Positions 8,974 to 17,533 of a DNA stretch of 64,000 nt are shown here, one piece after another; positions within the stretch are counted from its first letter, which is position 1; each line of letters starts with the position of its first letter. The position numbers and the translations under genes are program-made. The DNA is taken from assembly GCF_014639795.1 (NCBI RefSeq), contig NZ_BMGC01000001.1:77382-141381 (forward strand), in the 5' to 3' direction. This stretch comes from Gordonia jinhuaensis. Its GTDB lineage: Bacteria > Actinomycetota > Actinomycetes > Mycobacteriales > Mycobacteriaceae. Under the pieces are notes generated by a model that searched no databases, was not told where the DNA came from, and saw nothing but the letters and a program-made list of their open reading frames with translations.

Positions 8974-10086
8974 TCAGACGTCGGTCGAGTAGCGGATGCC
9001 GCCGTCGGGAATCTCCACCCCTGGCCAGACACGGGCACCGCGCAGGAGCTCGCATCGCGCACCGATGTCGGCGCCGTCGGCGATGACACCGTCACGGATC
9101 AACGCGCGCGGTCCGATGCGGGCGCCGAATCCCACGATCGAACGCTCGACCACTGCGCCCGCCTCGATCACCGCACCGTCGAAGACCACCGCACCGTCGA
9201 GGCGTGCGCGCGCACCGATCTCGGCACCGCGACCGACCACCGTGCCACCGATCAGCAACGCACCGGGCGCGACCCCGGCCCCCTCGTGGACGAGACTCTC
9301 GCCGCGATGTCCCGACAACGCCGGGGACGGCGCGATACCGCGCACCAGATCGGCCGAGCCACGGACGAAGTCCTCGGGTGTGCCCATGTCACGCCAGTAG
9401 GTCGCGTCGACGTATCCGTAGACCCGATTGCCGTTGCGCAGCAACGTCGGGAACACCTGGCGCTCCACCGACACCGCGGTGTCGGCCGGGATCTGCTCGA
9501 TGATCGACTTGTCGAAAACGTACGTGCCCGCGTTGATCTGGTCGGTCGGCGGATCCTGGGTCTTCTCGATGAACGCGGTCACCCGACCCTCGTCGTCGGT
9601 GGGGACCGAACCGTATGCGCGGGGGTCGCCGACACGGACGAGGTGCAGGGTGACGTCGGCGTCGTTCTCCTCGTGGGTGCGCAGAACCGCACCGAGATCA
9701 CAGCCGCTGAGCACGTCGCCGTTGAACACCATGACGGTGTCGTGCTTGATGCTGTCGTAGACATTGCGGATTCCGCCGCCCGTACCGAGTGGCTCGGACT
9801 CGGTGACGTACTGGATGGACAATCCGAGTTTGGAGCCGTCGCCGAAGTACTCCTCGAACACGCTGGCCTTGTAGGACGTCGACAAGATCACGTCGGTGAT
9901 CCCGGCGGACCGGATACGACTGAGCAGATGTTGCAGGAACGGCAGGCCCGCGGTGGGCAGCATCGGTTTGGGGGTCGACAACGTCAGCGGACGCAGGCGG
10001 GTGCCCTGCCCGCCCACCAGGACCACGGCCTGCACCGGCAACGGTGTGGCGGGATCGGCGGGTGTGGAAACCTCGGAACCGGTCAT
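8974..10086 (-). CDS. manB: Mannose-1-phosphate guanylyltransferase (GDP-mannose pyrophosphorylase)
   Basis: 370 residues. The ATG at 10086 is preceded by GGGAGA at a good distance; a GTG four codons earlier is less likely. Residues about 15-240 are the nucleotidyltransferase domain with the signature VVLVGGQGTRLRPLTLSTPK; FNGDVLSG and EKTQDPPTDQINAG mark metal and sugar binding. Residues 260-370 form a left-handed beta-helix of hexapeptide repeats (GALLIGGTVVGRGAEIGARA). The product GDP-mannose feeds lipoarabinomannan, PIM and glycoprotein mannosylation. The beta-helix ending and position with wbbL and rmlD match Rv3264c, which is called manB or mpg1 in the literature. Confidence 0.9.
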   Translation of the reverse strand: MTGSEVSTPADPATPLPVQAVVLVGGQGTRLRPLTLSTPKPMLPTAGLPFLQHLLSRIRSAGITDVILSTSYKASVFEEYFGDGSKLGLSIQYVTESEPLGTGGGIRNVYDSIKHDTVMVFNGDVLSGCDLGAVLRTHEENDADVTLHLVRVGDPRAYGSVPTDDEGRVTAFIEKTQDPPTDQINAGTYVFDKSIIEQIPADTAVSVERQVFPTLLRNGNRVYGYVDATYWRDMGTPEDFVRGSADLVRGIAPSPALSGHRGESLVHEGAGVAPGALLIGGTVVGRGAEIGARARLDGAVVFDGAVIEAGAVVERSIVGFGARIGPRALIRDGVIADGADIGARCELLRGARVWPGVEIPDGGIRYSTDV

Positions 10087-10133
10087 GGCATCTCCCACTG
10101 TGAGGGTCGAGTCGTCATCGGGTGGTCATCAGA

Positions 10134-10201
10134 GTCACGTGCTCGTCGGGGTCACGTGCTCATCGGGGTCACGCGGTCGTCGGGGTTAAGTGGTCGTCGG
10201 G
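10134..10201. repeat. 17-base tandem repeat, four copies
   Basis: Unit gtcacgtgctcgtcggg at 10134-10150, then three more copies with 1-4 changes to 10201. It fills half of the 137 bases between wbbL and manB. The first two copies contain the palindrome CACGTG. Confidence 0.85.
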
Positions 10202-10223
10202 TCGAACGGCCGGACTCTCGTTG

Positions 10224-11183
10224 TCAGGAGTGATCATCACGGCGTGCGGCCCGTACCGCCAGTCGGGAACGCATCGCCAGTCCGGCGCGCAGTGCCCACC
10301 GCAGCGGCGCCTGCCACGCGTGCGGGTGCCGGTCGGCCTGGAACCGGTAGGCGCTGCGGTGGTGGGCAGGCAACATCAACTCCGGATGCTTTCCGGCCGA
10401 GTGGCCCTTGTCGTGGACGATCTCGGCGTCGGGGACATAGACGTTGAGCCAGCCGGCTGTGGCCAGCCGGTCACCGAGGTCCACATCCTCCATGTACATG
10501 AAGTAGCGGGAGTCGAAGCCGTTCACCGACTCGAAGGCACTGCGGCGCAACACAAGACACGAACCCGAGAGCCAGCCGACGCTGCGTTCGGAGATGGACT
10601 GGTCGTCCTGCCGATAGGACGCAGTCCACGGATTGGACTTCCACACCGCGCCGAGCAGCGCATGTCCGGTTCCCGAGACCAGGTCCGGTACGCGACGGGC
10701 CGACGGGTACACCGTGCCGTCGGGTTCGCGGATCAGCGGGCCCAGCGAGCCGGCACGCGGCCAGCGGTCCGCAGCGGCCAGCAGCGCGTCGAGCGAACCC
10801 TCACCCCACACCACGTCGGGGTTGGCGACCACCACGAAATCCACCGGCTCGGCATCGGGCCCGTCGGACGTGCGTGCCAGTCGGCCCAGCTCGGCGACGG
10901 CCCGGTTGACCGCACCGCCGTAACCGATGTTCGCCCCGGTGCGCACCACGTGCACCCGCTCGAACTCGTCGGCCACGGCTGCCGGCACGTCATCGGACTC
11001 GGCGTTGTCGGCGATCACCACGAGCGGTGCGGCGGTCGTGGCGCGCCCAAGGCTCGCGACGAACGCACGCAGATGGTCGCCCGAGAAATACGACACGGTG
11101 ACCACCGCGAACGACGACCGCCCCCGGGCCGGCACCCCGGTGCCGGGCAGGGACTGCTGGTCGGGGTGCGAGGTTGCGGTCAC
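10224..11183 (-). CDS. wbbL: dTDP-rhamnosyltransferase WbbL (GT2)
   Basis: 319 residues from GTG 11183. The frame is open 155 codons further upstream, but that part is antisense to rmlD sequence style and lacks domain signals. GT2 features: SFAVVTVSYFSGDHL at the start, ADNAESDD, GANIGYGGAVNRAV, the DxD-like VVANPDVVWG, the acceptor loop SGSCLVLRRSAFESV and YMEDVDLGDRL. The enzyme adds L-rhamnose to GlcNAc-PP-decaprenol, making the linker between peptidoglycan and arabinogalactan. It lies directly downstream of rmlD, which makes its donor sugar. A TAGGGT box seven bases before the GTG indicates its own leaderless start. Confidence 0.92.
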   Translation of the reverse strand: MTATSHPDQQSLPGTGVPARGRSSFAVVTVSYFSGDHLRAFVASLGRATTAAPLVVIADNAESDDVPAAVADEFERVHVVRTGANIGYGGAVNRAVAELGRLARTSDGPDAEPVDFVVVANPDVVWGEGSLDALLAAADRWPRAGSLGPLIREPDGTVYPSARRVPDLVSGTGHALLGAVWKSNPWTASYRQDDQSISERSVGWLSGSCLVLRRSAFESVNGFDSRYFMYMEDVDLGDRLATAGWLNVYVPDAEIVHDKGHSAGKHPELMLPAHHRSAYRFQADRHPHAWQAPLRWALRAGLAMRSRLAVRAARRDDHS

Positions 11184-11190
11184 GCCCGAC

Positions 11191-11196
11191 ACCCTA
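11191..11196 (-). promoter_or_regulatory. Putative -10 box for leaderless wbbL
   Basis: Minus-strand TAGGGT, seven bases, GTG 11183, placed in the 34-base gap after rmlD. Confidence 0.5.
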
Positions 11197-11217
11197 ACAA
11201 TCGCCGGTGCGCATCCT

Positions 11218-12153
11218 TCATCGCTGCGCGGCCGAGTCGCCCAACGTGCCCGACTCGGCCGGTGCCGCCGCGATGGCGGCGTGCAGCGCGGCCTGCCACT
11301 CGCGCAGTGGGGTGAGGCCGGCCTGTGACCACGACCGGTTCGACAGCACCGAATACGACGGGCGCGGAGCCGGGCGCGGGAACTCCTCGGTGGTGCAGGG
11401 CTGCACACGGGCCGGATCTGCCCCGACCTCGGCGAACACCGCCCGCGCGAGCTCGAACCACGTACACGAACCGGCATTCGTGGCATGAAGGATCGCCCCG
11501 ATTCGGCCCTCGCCCGGCGTGGTCGCGAGTTCGAGGAGACCCTGCGCCAGGTCGACGGTGTAGGTGGGCGACCCGCGCTGATCGTCGACGACGCGTACCT
11601 GATCTCGCGTCTGTTCGAGCCGACGCATGGTCGAGACGAAGTCGGCATTGGCCGGGGTGCCCGTGTAGACCCATGCCGTCCGCACGATCGTGGTCCGCGG
11701 GTCGGTCGCCCGTGCGGCCAGCTCGCCGTCCCGTTTGGTACGACCGTAGACCGACGCCGGCGTCACCCCGTCGGCGTCATCGGGCTCATACGGGCGCGTG
11801 GCACGACCGTCGAAGACGTAATCGGTGGACACGTGGATCAACCACGCCCCCGATCGCCGGGTCTGTTCGGCGAGCAGCCGCGGCCCGGCGGTATTGACGG
11901 CCGCAGCACCGTCTGGATCGGATTCGGCGGCGTCGACCTGGGTGTGGGCGGCGCAGTTGATCACCACATCACCGGCGGTGAGTGCTGCCAATCCCGAGCG
12001 CACCGAGTCCGGATCGCTGATGTCGAGTTCGCCGGAACCGAATGCACGCACCGGCCACGGGGATCGGGCGGCGACCTGCCTGCCGAGCTGTCCACGCGCG
12101 CCGGTGACGTAGATGGTCGGCGTCGGGGTCTCCCCGACTGCTCCTGCACTCAC
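11218..12153 (-). CDS. rmlD: dTDP-4-dehydrorhamnose reductase RmlD
   Basis: 311 residues. The GTG at 12153 follows GGGGGAG at five bases; the open frame upstream of it is not supported. The NAD(P)H-binding motif is VTGARGQLGRQV (residues about 14-25), the SDR active site is Ser-Thr in IHVSTDYVFDG with Tyr-x3-Lys in VYGRTKRDGE, and the C-terminal substrate loop is typical of RmlD. It makes dTDP-L-rhamnose for the cell-wall linker. The next gene downstream is the rhamnosyltransferase wbbL, and the LCP ligase is divergent, so one locus covers donor synthesis, linker synthesis and attachment. Confidence 0.92.
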   Translation of the reverse strand: MSAGAVGETPTPTIYVTGARGQLGRQVAARSPWPVRAFGSGELDISDPDSVRSGLAALTAGDVVINCAAHTQVDAAESDPDGAAAVNTAGPRLLAEQTRRSGAWLIHVSTDYVFDGRATRPYEPDDADGVTPASVYGRTKRDGELAARATDPRTTIVRTAWVYTGTPANADFVSTMRRLEQTRDQVRVVDDQRGSPTYTVDLAQGLLELATTPGEGRIGAILHATNAGSCTWFELARAVFAEVGADPARVQPCTTEEFPRPAPRPSYSVLSNRSWSQAGLTPLREWQAALHAAIAAAPAESGTLGDSAAQR

Positions 12154-12414
12154 TGACTCCCCCTGTGACCCGGTTTTATCCGATCGACAACGGATTGCTG
12201 CACGCCACCTGCGCCGCCGATCACGACGACCCTCGTACTGCACGTCCGCGACCGCGATGAGGTGGGCGACACCGACTCGGCGGCGTTGCGGTCCCACGCA
12301 TGCGTCATCGTCGCACGTAACCTGACACCATCACGTATTCGCGATGGCGAATCGTCGTGAGCGGCCGCGCAGTGCGGTCGCAAGCCACTATCAGCGAGGA
12401 GCCAGGGGACTCGG
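12154..12414. promoter_or_regulatory. Divergent promoter region rmlD / lcp
   Basis: 261 bases. On the plus strand a TAACCT at 12318-12323 is a candidate -10 box, giving a leader of about 85 bases for the lcp gene; the leader contains a 6-bp hairpin ATTCGC-gatg-GCGAAT at 12337-12352. On the minus strand the rmlD ribosome site is clear, while its promoter is not. Confidence 0.4.
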
Positions 12415-14664
12415 GTGCCAGAGGAGATGCACGACGGGCGACGTTCGCCGCGCCGCCGGTCGGCGCAACCGCCCAGCCAGTCCGATCCCCGGTCGCAGCG
12501 CGATCCCGGCGATGCTCGCGAGGCCGGCGGTCGGCCCCGTCGCGACAGCGGCAATCCGGCTCCCCGTCGCGACAGCGGCAATCCGGCTCCCCGTCGCGAC
12601 AGCGACAATCCACCTCCCCGTCGCGACAGCGGCAATCCGGCTCCCCGTCGCGACAGCGACAATCCACCTCCCCGTCGCAGGAACGACACTCCACCTCCCC
12701 GTCGCAGGAGCGACAATCCGCAGGCGGGCGGTCGGCCCCGTCGACCATCGTCCGACGCCCAGCGGGCCGGTCACGGTTCCGCCGAGCCCCGAGGTGGCGA
12801 CCCCGACCAGAACCGGCGCACGTCCGCGGGCGGTCGCAACGCCGGCGGAGGTGACCCCCGCGGTGCGGGTCGCACGCGCAGGCCGCGCACCACTGAGCCG
12901 GGCGACGCCGGTTCCCCGTCGACCAGGTCGGGTTCCACACCGCGTGCGGCCGGCCATCGGACAGACACGCACAACCCGGCGCCCGACGGCCACCACCCGA
13001 TCCGGCGGCAGGCGGATGCATCCCGGACATCGCGACAGTCCCGGCCGGCGCGCACGCAGCGATCGGGGAACGGCAGTCGGCGTCGTGACACCGCGGGAGC
13101 GGCCCGCCCCGGCACACAACGGTCGGGCACCACGGCTCCCGCGCGCACGGGGGCGATGGCGATGCTCCTGCCCCGCTACTGGGGTCGCGCGCTGATCGCA
13201 CTGGTGTCGGTGGTGATCCTGTTGCTCACCGGATACGCCTGGCACAGCGTGACCACACTGGAGTCGCGTGTGACCAAGCTGGGCGGCCTCGGCCTGGGCT
13301 CCGGCAAAGACGGCGCCGTGGACATCCTGCTGGTCGGCACCGACTCGCGCACCGATGCCAACGGCAACCCGCTGTCGGCCTCGGAGTTGGCGAAAATGCA
13401 TGCCGGCGACGACGTCTCGACCAACACCGACACGATCGTTCTGGTGCGCATCCCCACCGACGGGTCGTCGGCGACAGCCATCTCGATCCCCCGCGACACC
13501 TACGTCGACGTGCCCGGGCTCGGCAAGAGCAAGATCAACGGCGCATTCGGCGCCACCAAAGAGCTCAAACGCGAGGCCCTGGTCAATGCCGGCGACGATC
13601 CCGCCGACGCCGAGAAGCAGGGTGTCCAGGCTGGGCGAAAGGCGCTGGTGGACACCGTCGAACAACTCACCGGCGCCCAGATCGACCACTATGCCGAAAT
13701 CGGACTGGTCGGCTTCGTCCTGCTCACCGATGCTGTCGGCGGAGTGGACGTCTGTCTCAAAGCTCCTGTGAACGAACCGTATTCGGGCGCGCACTTCCCC
13801 GCCGGCGAACAGACCCTCGACGGCGACGAGGCATTGAGTTTCGTGCGGCAACGGCACGGACTGCCGCGCGGTGACCTCGACCGCATCGTCCGCCAACAGG
13901 TGTTCATGGCCTCGCTGGCGCACAAGGTCCTCTCGGCGGGCACCCTGTCGAATCCGAGCAAACTGTCGAATCTGGAGAAGGCGGTCAGCCGGTCGATCGT
14001 CATCGACGACGACTGGGACGTGGTGCGTTTCGTCGAGCAGCTCAAGGATCTCACCGGCGGCAAGATCCGCTTCGCCACCATCCCGGTGATCACCGATCAG
14101 GGGTGGAGTGACGACGGCCAGCAAAGCGTTGTCAAGGTCGACCCCGATCAGGTCCGCGCCTTCACCTCCTCGCTGCTGACGCCGTCGAGGAAGAAGAACG
14201 GCCGCACGAACTCCGACTACACGGTCAACGTGGTCAACGCGGGTTCGGTCGAAGGACTGGCGTCGAATGTCTCGAACATCGTGACGCTCAAGGGCTTCGG
14301 CAAGGGAACTGCCGGCAATGCGGACTCCTCAGGCGCATCGTCGAGCCAGAGTCCGGATGAGGATTCCCAGAGCGCGGTGTACGCCCACGACTCCGGTGAT
14401 GCTGCGGCGCGCGCTCTCGCGAAGGACCTCGGTGGTCTGCCGGTGCGCGCCGACAGCTCCCTGCCCGAGACGACACTGCGCGTGATGCTCACCGACTCCT
14501 ACACCGGTCCGGGGTCGCTCGCCGACGACAGCGGCGACAGCCAGGCAGCCGCGGCGGCAGCATCCGCGAGCGCGCCCTCCTCCGACGGCTCCGCGTCGGC
14601 GGCCCCGACCCCGGCACCTCCGCAGTTCACCGCGGGCGGCTCAGGACCCCAATGCGTGAACTAG
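12415..14664 (+). CDS. LytR-CpsA-Psr (LCP) family cell-wall ligase with LytR_C domain
   Basis: 749 residues from GTG 12415 (ribosome site GGGGAC or AGGAG within 15 bases; an ATG four codons in is also possible). Residues 1-245 are cytoplasmic, extremely Arg/Pro-rich, and include seven 9-residue repeats of the PRRDSGNPA type. One membrane helix lies at about 258-278. The LCP domain covers about 300-505 (DILLVGTDSRTD, AISIPRDTYVDVPG, FVRQRHGLPRGDLDRIVRQQ), with the Arg and Asp residues that hold the polyprenyl pyrophosphate. A LytR_C domain follows at about 600-690. LCP proteins attach arabinogalactan to peptidoglycan. Synteny points to Rv3267 (CpsA/Lcp1 group). Confidence 0.9.
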   Translation: MPEEMHDGRRSPRRRSAQPPSQSDPRSQRDPGDAREAGGRPRRDSGNPAPRRDSGNPAPRRDSDNPPPRRDSGNPAPRRDSDNPPPRRRNDTPPPRRRSDNPQAGGRPRRPSSDAQRAGHGSAEPRGGDPDQNRRTSAGGRNAGGGDPRGAGRTRRPRTTEPGDAGSPSTRSGSTPRAAGHRTDTHNPAPDGHHPIRRQADASRTSRQSRPARTQRSGNGSRRRDTAGAARPGTQRSGTTAPARTGAMAMLLPRYWGRALIALVSVVILLLTGYAWHSVTTLESRVTKLGGLGLGSGKDGAVDILLVGTDSRTDANGNPLSASELAKMHAGDDVSTNTDTIVLVRIPTDGSSATAISIPRDTYVDVPGLGKSKINGAFGATKELKREALVNAGDDPADAEKQGVQAGRKALVDTVEQLTGAQIDHYAEIGLVGFVLLTDAVGGVDVCLKAPVNEPYSGAHFPAGEQTLDGDEALSFVRQRHGLPRGDLDRIVRQQVFMASLAHKVLSAGTLSNPSKLSNLEKAVSRSIVIDDDWDVVRFVEQLKDLTGGKIRFATIPVITDQGWSDDGQQSVVKVDPDQVRAFTSSLLTPSRKKNGRTNSDYTVNVVNAGSVEGLASNVSNIVTLKGFGKGTAGNADSSGASSSQSPDEDSQSAVYAHDSGDAAARALAKDLGGLPVRADSSLPETTLRVMLTDSYTGPGSLADDSGDSQAAAAAASASAPSSDGSASAAPTPAPPQFTAGGSGPQCVN
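12535..12723. repeat. 27-base in-frame tandem repeat, seven copies, in lcp
   Basis: Each unit encodes nine residues, PRRDSGNPA or a variant (PRRDSDNPP, PRRRNDTPP, PRRRSDNPQ). The first copies are nearly identical and later ones diverge. It lies in the cytoplasmic N-terminal part of the LCP protein. Confidence 0.92.
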
Positions 14665-14689
14665 ACCCTGCGCGTGAACTAGACCCTGT
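14654..14689. repeat. 18-base duplication spanning the lcp stop codon
   Basis: gcgtgaactagaccctgc at 14654-14671 and gcgtgaactagaccctgt at 14672-14689. The first copy carries the TAG stop of lcp; the second is a duplicate downstream. Confidence 0.85.
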
Positions 14690-14819
14690 GTGAACGTGGA
14701 TCCAACCCCCGGCGTGAACCAGATCGGCCAGCGCGGCAGAGCCGGCGCCGGCGACGACATCGGCCGGGCGATGGCACGCCTACTGTCCGCAGACCGTGAA
14801 ACCGGGTATGGATGGACCT

Positions 14820-15530
14820 ATGAGTCCCACTCTCACCGACGCCATCCTCGGTCCGGCGCTGCGTCATGACCCGGCCCAGCCACTGCTGACCTTCTACGAC
14901 GACGCCACCGGCGAGCGCACCGAGCTCTCCGCGGTGACGCTGGCCAACTGGGCCGCCAAGACCGCCAACATGATTCGCGACGAGTTCGGTCTGTCGCCCT
15001 CGGATGCCGTGGCGGTGGATCTGCCCACGCACTGGCAGAGCGCCGCGATCCTGCTCGGCACGTGGTGGGTGGGCGGCGACGTCAAGCCCGGACCGTCCGA
15101 TTCGTCCGCGGCGCTGGCATTCTGCAGCGCCGACCGCATCGACGCACAACAGGCCGACGAGATCCTCGTCGCCGATCTCACTCCGTTCGCCCAGGGGATC
15201 TCGGATCTGCCTGCCGGCATCGGCGACTACGCCACCACGGTGCGGGCGCACGGTGATCGCTTCTCCGGCCCGCAGGCCGGCGACGAGCCGCTGCCCGGCC
15301 ACACCACCGCCCAGATCCTCGACCTGGCGGCCCGGGAGACGAAGGCACAGAACATCTCGTCGGGCGACCGGGTGCTGTCCGACCGCGACTGGGAGCAGGG
15401 CGAGAACCTGGTGTCGACGTTCGTGGCGATCCCGCTGGCCGGCGCCTCCCTGGTGCAGGTGGCTCACGCGAATCCGGCCACACTCAACGACCGTGCGTCG
15501 AGTGAGAAGGCCACCAAGATCCTTCACTGA
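14820..15530 (+). CDS. TIGR03089 family protein (Rv3268-like)
   Basis: 236 residues from ATG 14820; an in-frame GTG at 14796 would add eight residues, and a TACTGT box at 14781-14786 cannot separate the two. The protein resembles the N-terminal part of AMP-binding (acyl-adenylate) enzymes: TFYDDATGERTELSAVTLANW, then LPTHWQSAAILLGTWWVGG. It lacks the ATP-binding P-loop and the C-terminal domain, so adenylation activity is unlikely. The last part, IPLAGASLVQVAHANP, is typical of the family. Function unknown. The position after the LCP gene is the same as in M. tuberculosis. Confidence 0.8.
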   Translation: MSPTLTDAILGPALRHDPAQPLLTFYDDATGERTELSAVTLANWAAKTANMIRDEFGLSPSDAVAVDLPTHWQSAAILLGTWWVGGDVKPGPSDSSAALAFCSADRIDAQQADEILVADLTPFAQGISDLPAGIGDYATTVRAHGDRFSGPQAGDEPLPGHTTAQILDLAARETKAQNISSGDRVLSDRDWEQGENLVSTFVAIPLAGASLVQVAHANPATLNDRASSEKATKILH

Positions 15531-15550
15531 CACCGAGCCTGCGCTCATCG

Positions 15551-15635
15551 ACAGGGCCGCTCAATAGACAGGGCCGGTCAATAGACAGGGCCGGTCAATA
15601 GACAGGGCCGGTCAATAGACAGGGCCGGTCAATAG
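15551..15635. repeat. 17-base tandem repeat, five copies
   Basis: Unit acagggccggtcaatag, four exact copies after a first copy with one change (15551-15567). It sits between the TIGR03089 stop and the terminator hairpin. Confidence 0.95.
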
Positions 15636-15673
15636 AGAAGGCCACCGTCATCGCTCGATGACGGTGGCCTTCT
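15636..15673. terminator. Bidirectional terminator hairpin
   Basis: Perfect 18-bp stem agaaggccaccgtcatcg with its reverse complement around a 2-base spacer. It lies between convergent genes (TIGR03089 protein and acyl-CoA dehydrogenase). No U-tract follows, as is common in Actinobacteria. Confidence 0.85.
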
Positions 15674-15694
15674 CGATGAGGGTCGGCGCGACGG

Positions 15695-16855
15695 TCAGCG
15701 CAGCAGTGCGCGAGCCATCACCACACGCTGGATCTGGTTGGTGCCCTCGTAGATCTGGGTGATCTTCGCATCACGCATCATGCGCTCCACCGGGAAGTCA
15801 CGGGTGTAGCCGGCGCCACCGAACAGCTGGACGGCGTTGGTGGTGACCTCCATGGCCACATCGGAGGCGAAGCATTTGGCGGCCGACGAGATGAACCCGA
15901 GATTCTTCTCGCCACGCTCGGCGCGCGCGGCCGAGGTGTAGACCATCAGACGGGCGGCCTCGACCTTCATCGCCATGTCGGCGAGCATGAACTCCACACC
16001 CTGGAAGTTGCTGATCGCGGTGCCGAACTGTCGCCGGCCCTTGGTGTACTCGATCGCCTGGTCGAGTGCACCCTGGGCGACGCCCACGGCCTGCGCGCCG
16101 ATGGTCGGGCGGGTGTGGTCGAGGGTTTCGAGCGCAGTCTTGAAACCAGTGCCCTCCTCGCCGATGATGCGATCGGCCGGGATCGTGCAGTCCTCGAAGT
16201 ACAGCTCTGCGGTGGGCGATCCCTTGATGCCCATCTTCTTCTCGAGCGGTCCGACCACGAAGCCGGGGTCGTCCTTGTGGACCATGAATGCCGAGATGCC
16301 GCGCGCACCCTTGTCGGGATCGGTGACGGCCATCACGGTGTACCAGGTGGATTTGCCGCCGTTGGTGATCCAGCACTTGGTGCCGTTGAGCACCCAGCCG
16401 TCGTCGGAGCGCACCGCACGGGTACGCATGCTCGCAGCGTCGGATCCCGCTTCACGTTCGGACAGCGCGTAGGACGCCATCGCCTCACCGGACGCGATGT
16501 CGGGAAGCACCTGAGCCTTGAGCTCCTCGGACCCCTTGAGGATCAGGCCCATGGTGCCGAGCTTGTTCACCGCCGGGATCAGCGACGACGAGACGCACAC
16601 GCGGGCGACCTCTTCGATCACGATGCATGCGGCGACAGAGTCGGCGCCCTGGCCGCCGTAGGCCTCGGGGACGTGGATCGCGTTGAATCCCGAGGCGACC
16701 AGCGCCTTGAGCGCTTCCTCGGGGAACCGCGACTTCTCGTCGACGTCGTGGGCATACGGTTCGATTTCTTTGGTCGACAGCGCGCGGATCGCGTTACGCA
16801 GTTCGACATGCTCTTCAGGGAGCCCGAACAGATCGAAGTCGGGGTTTCCGGCCAT
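15695..16855 (-). CDS. fadE25: Acyl-CoA dehydrogenase (FadE25-like)
   Basis: 386 residues; ATG 16855 follows GAGGAGG. The three-domain acyl-CoA dehydrogenase fold is complete: the N-terminal helical part, the FAD-binding strand [15 protein letters not shown] with WITNGG, and the C-terminal part with [12 protein letters not shown] and [22 protein letters not shown]. The catalytic base is the Glu of [10 protein letters not shown] near residue 372. It oxidizes acyl-CoA to enoyl-CoA and passes electrons to ETF. Length and synteny match Rv3274c, but the substrate chain length cannot be read from sequence. Confidence 0.9.
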   Translation of the reverse strand: MAGNPDFDLFGLPEEHVELRNAIRALSTKEIEPYAHDVDEKSRFPEEALKALVASGFNAIHVPEAYGGQGADSVAACIVIEEVARVCVSSSLIPAVNKLGTMGLILKGSEELKAQVLPDIASGEAMASYALSEREAGSDAASMRTRAVRSDDGWVLNGTKCWITNGGKSTWYTVMAVTDPDKGARGISAFMVHKDDPGFVVGPLEKKMGIKGSPTAELYFEDCTIPADRIIGEEGTGFKTALETLDHTRPTIGAQAVGVAQGALDQAIEYTKGRRQFGTAISNFQGVEFMLADMAMKVEAARLMVYTSAARAERGEKNLGFISSAAKCFASDVAMEVTTNAVQLFGGAGYTRDFPVERMMRDAKITQIYEGTNQIQRVVMARALLR

Positions 16856-16975
16856 GGTTCCTCCTCGGAAACGGTTGGCGACGGTCAGTCTCCAATCAGC
16901 TTAATACCGCACTCGCCCGCAAGTTAATCGCGGGTAACCGAGACCGACCTGGGGCTTAGCGGGACAACCGGTGAC

Positions 16976-17533
16976 TCAGCCGCCGAGCAGCCGGTCCCGC
17001 AGTGCCGCATCCTTTTCCAGCACCATCTCCTGCAACGAGAGCTGGTACTCCTCCATCTTCTGCGAGAGCGCCCGATCGGTGGCACCGAGGATGCGCACGG
17101 CCAGCAGCCCCGCGTTACGCGCTCCCCCGATCGACACCGTGGCCACCGGAACACCGGCCGGCATCTGCACGATCGACAGCAGTGAGTCCATCCCGTCGAG
17201 ATGTTTCAGTGGCACCGGCACGCCGATGACCGGCAGCGGGGTGGCCGCCGCGACCATCCCGGGGAGATGAGCGGCACCGCCAGCACCGGCGATGATGACC
17301 GAGATCCCGCGCGCCGCTGCGCCTTTGGCGTAGTCGAGCATCCGGACCGGTGTGCGGTGCGCCGACACCACACCGACCTCGAACGGGATCCCGAACTCCA
17401 CCAGCGCGTCGGCGGCGGCCTCCATGGTCGGCCAGTCCGAATCCGATCCCATGATCAGTCCCACCCGGGGCCCGCTCACCTGTTCGTCCTGCGCTACGTC
17501 TCCGGTCTGTGCGCTGTCAGTCACTGTGCTCAT
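16976..17533 (-). CDS. purE: N5-carboxyaminoimidazole ribonucleotide mutase PurE
   Basis: 185 residues. The ATG at 17533 lies inside the end of purK (17-base overlap), so translation is probably coupled. Class I PurE signatures: [13 protein letters not shown] (phosphate binding), [11 protein letters not shown] with the catalytic His, and [16 protein letters not shown]. It converts N5-CAIR to CAIR in purine synthesis, taking the product of PurK directly. The open frame continues upstream in the purK sequence, but that part is out-of-frame shadow. Confidence 0.95.
   Translation of the reverse strand: MSTVTDSAQTGDVAQDEQVSGPRVGLIMGSDSDWPTMEAAADALVEFGIPFEVGVVSAHRTPVRMLDYAKGAAARGISVIIAGAGGAAHLPGMVAAATPLPVIGVPVPLKHLDGMDSLLSIVQMPAGVPVATVSIGGARNAGLLAVRILGATDRALSQKMEEYQLSLQEMVLEKDAALRDRLLGG

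Noticed and set aside
8959-10233. Plus-strand frame opposite manB
   Set aside because: manB has complete family motifs; the plus-strand frame has Arg/Thr/Asp-rich shadow composition.
12391-14124. Minus-strand frames opposite lcp, one with Cys-rich repeats (CRCRDGEPD type)
   Set aside because: The Cys repeats are only the antisense reading of the 27-base lcp array; no ribosome site or family match.
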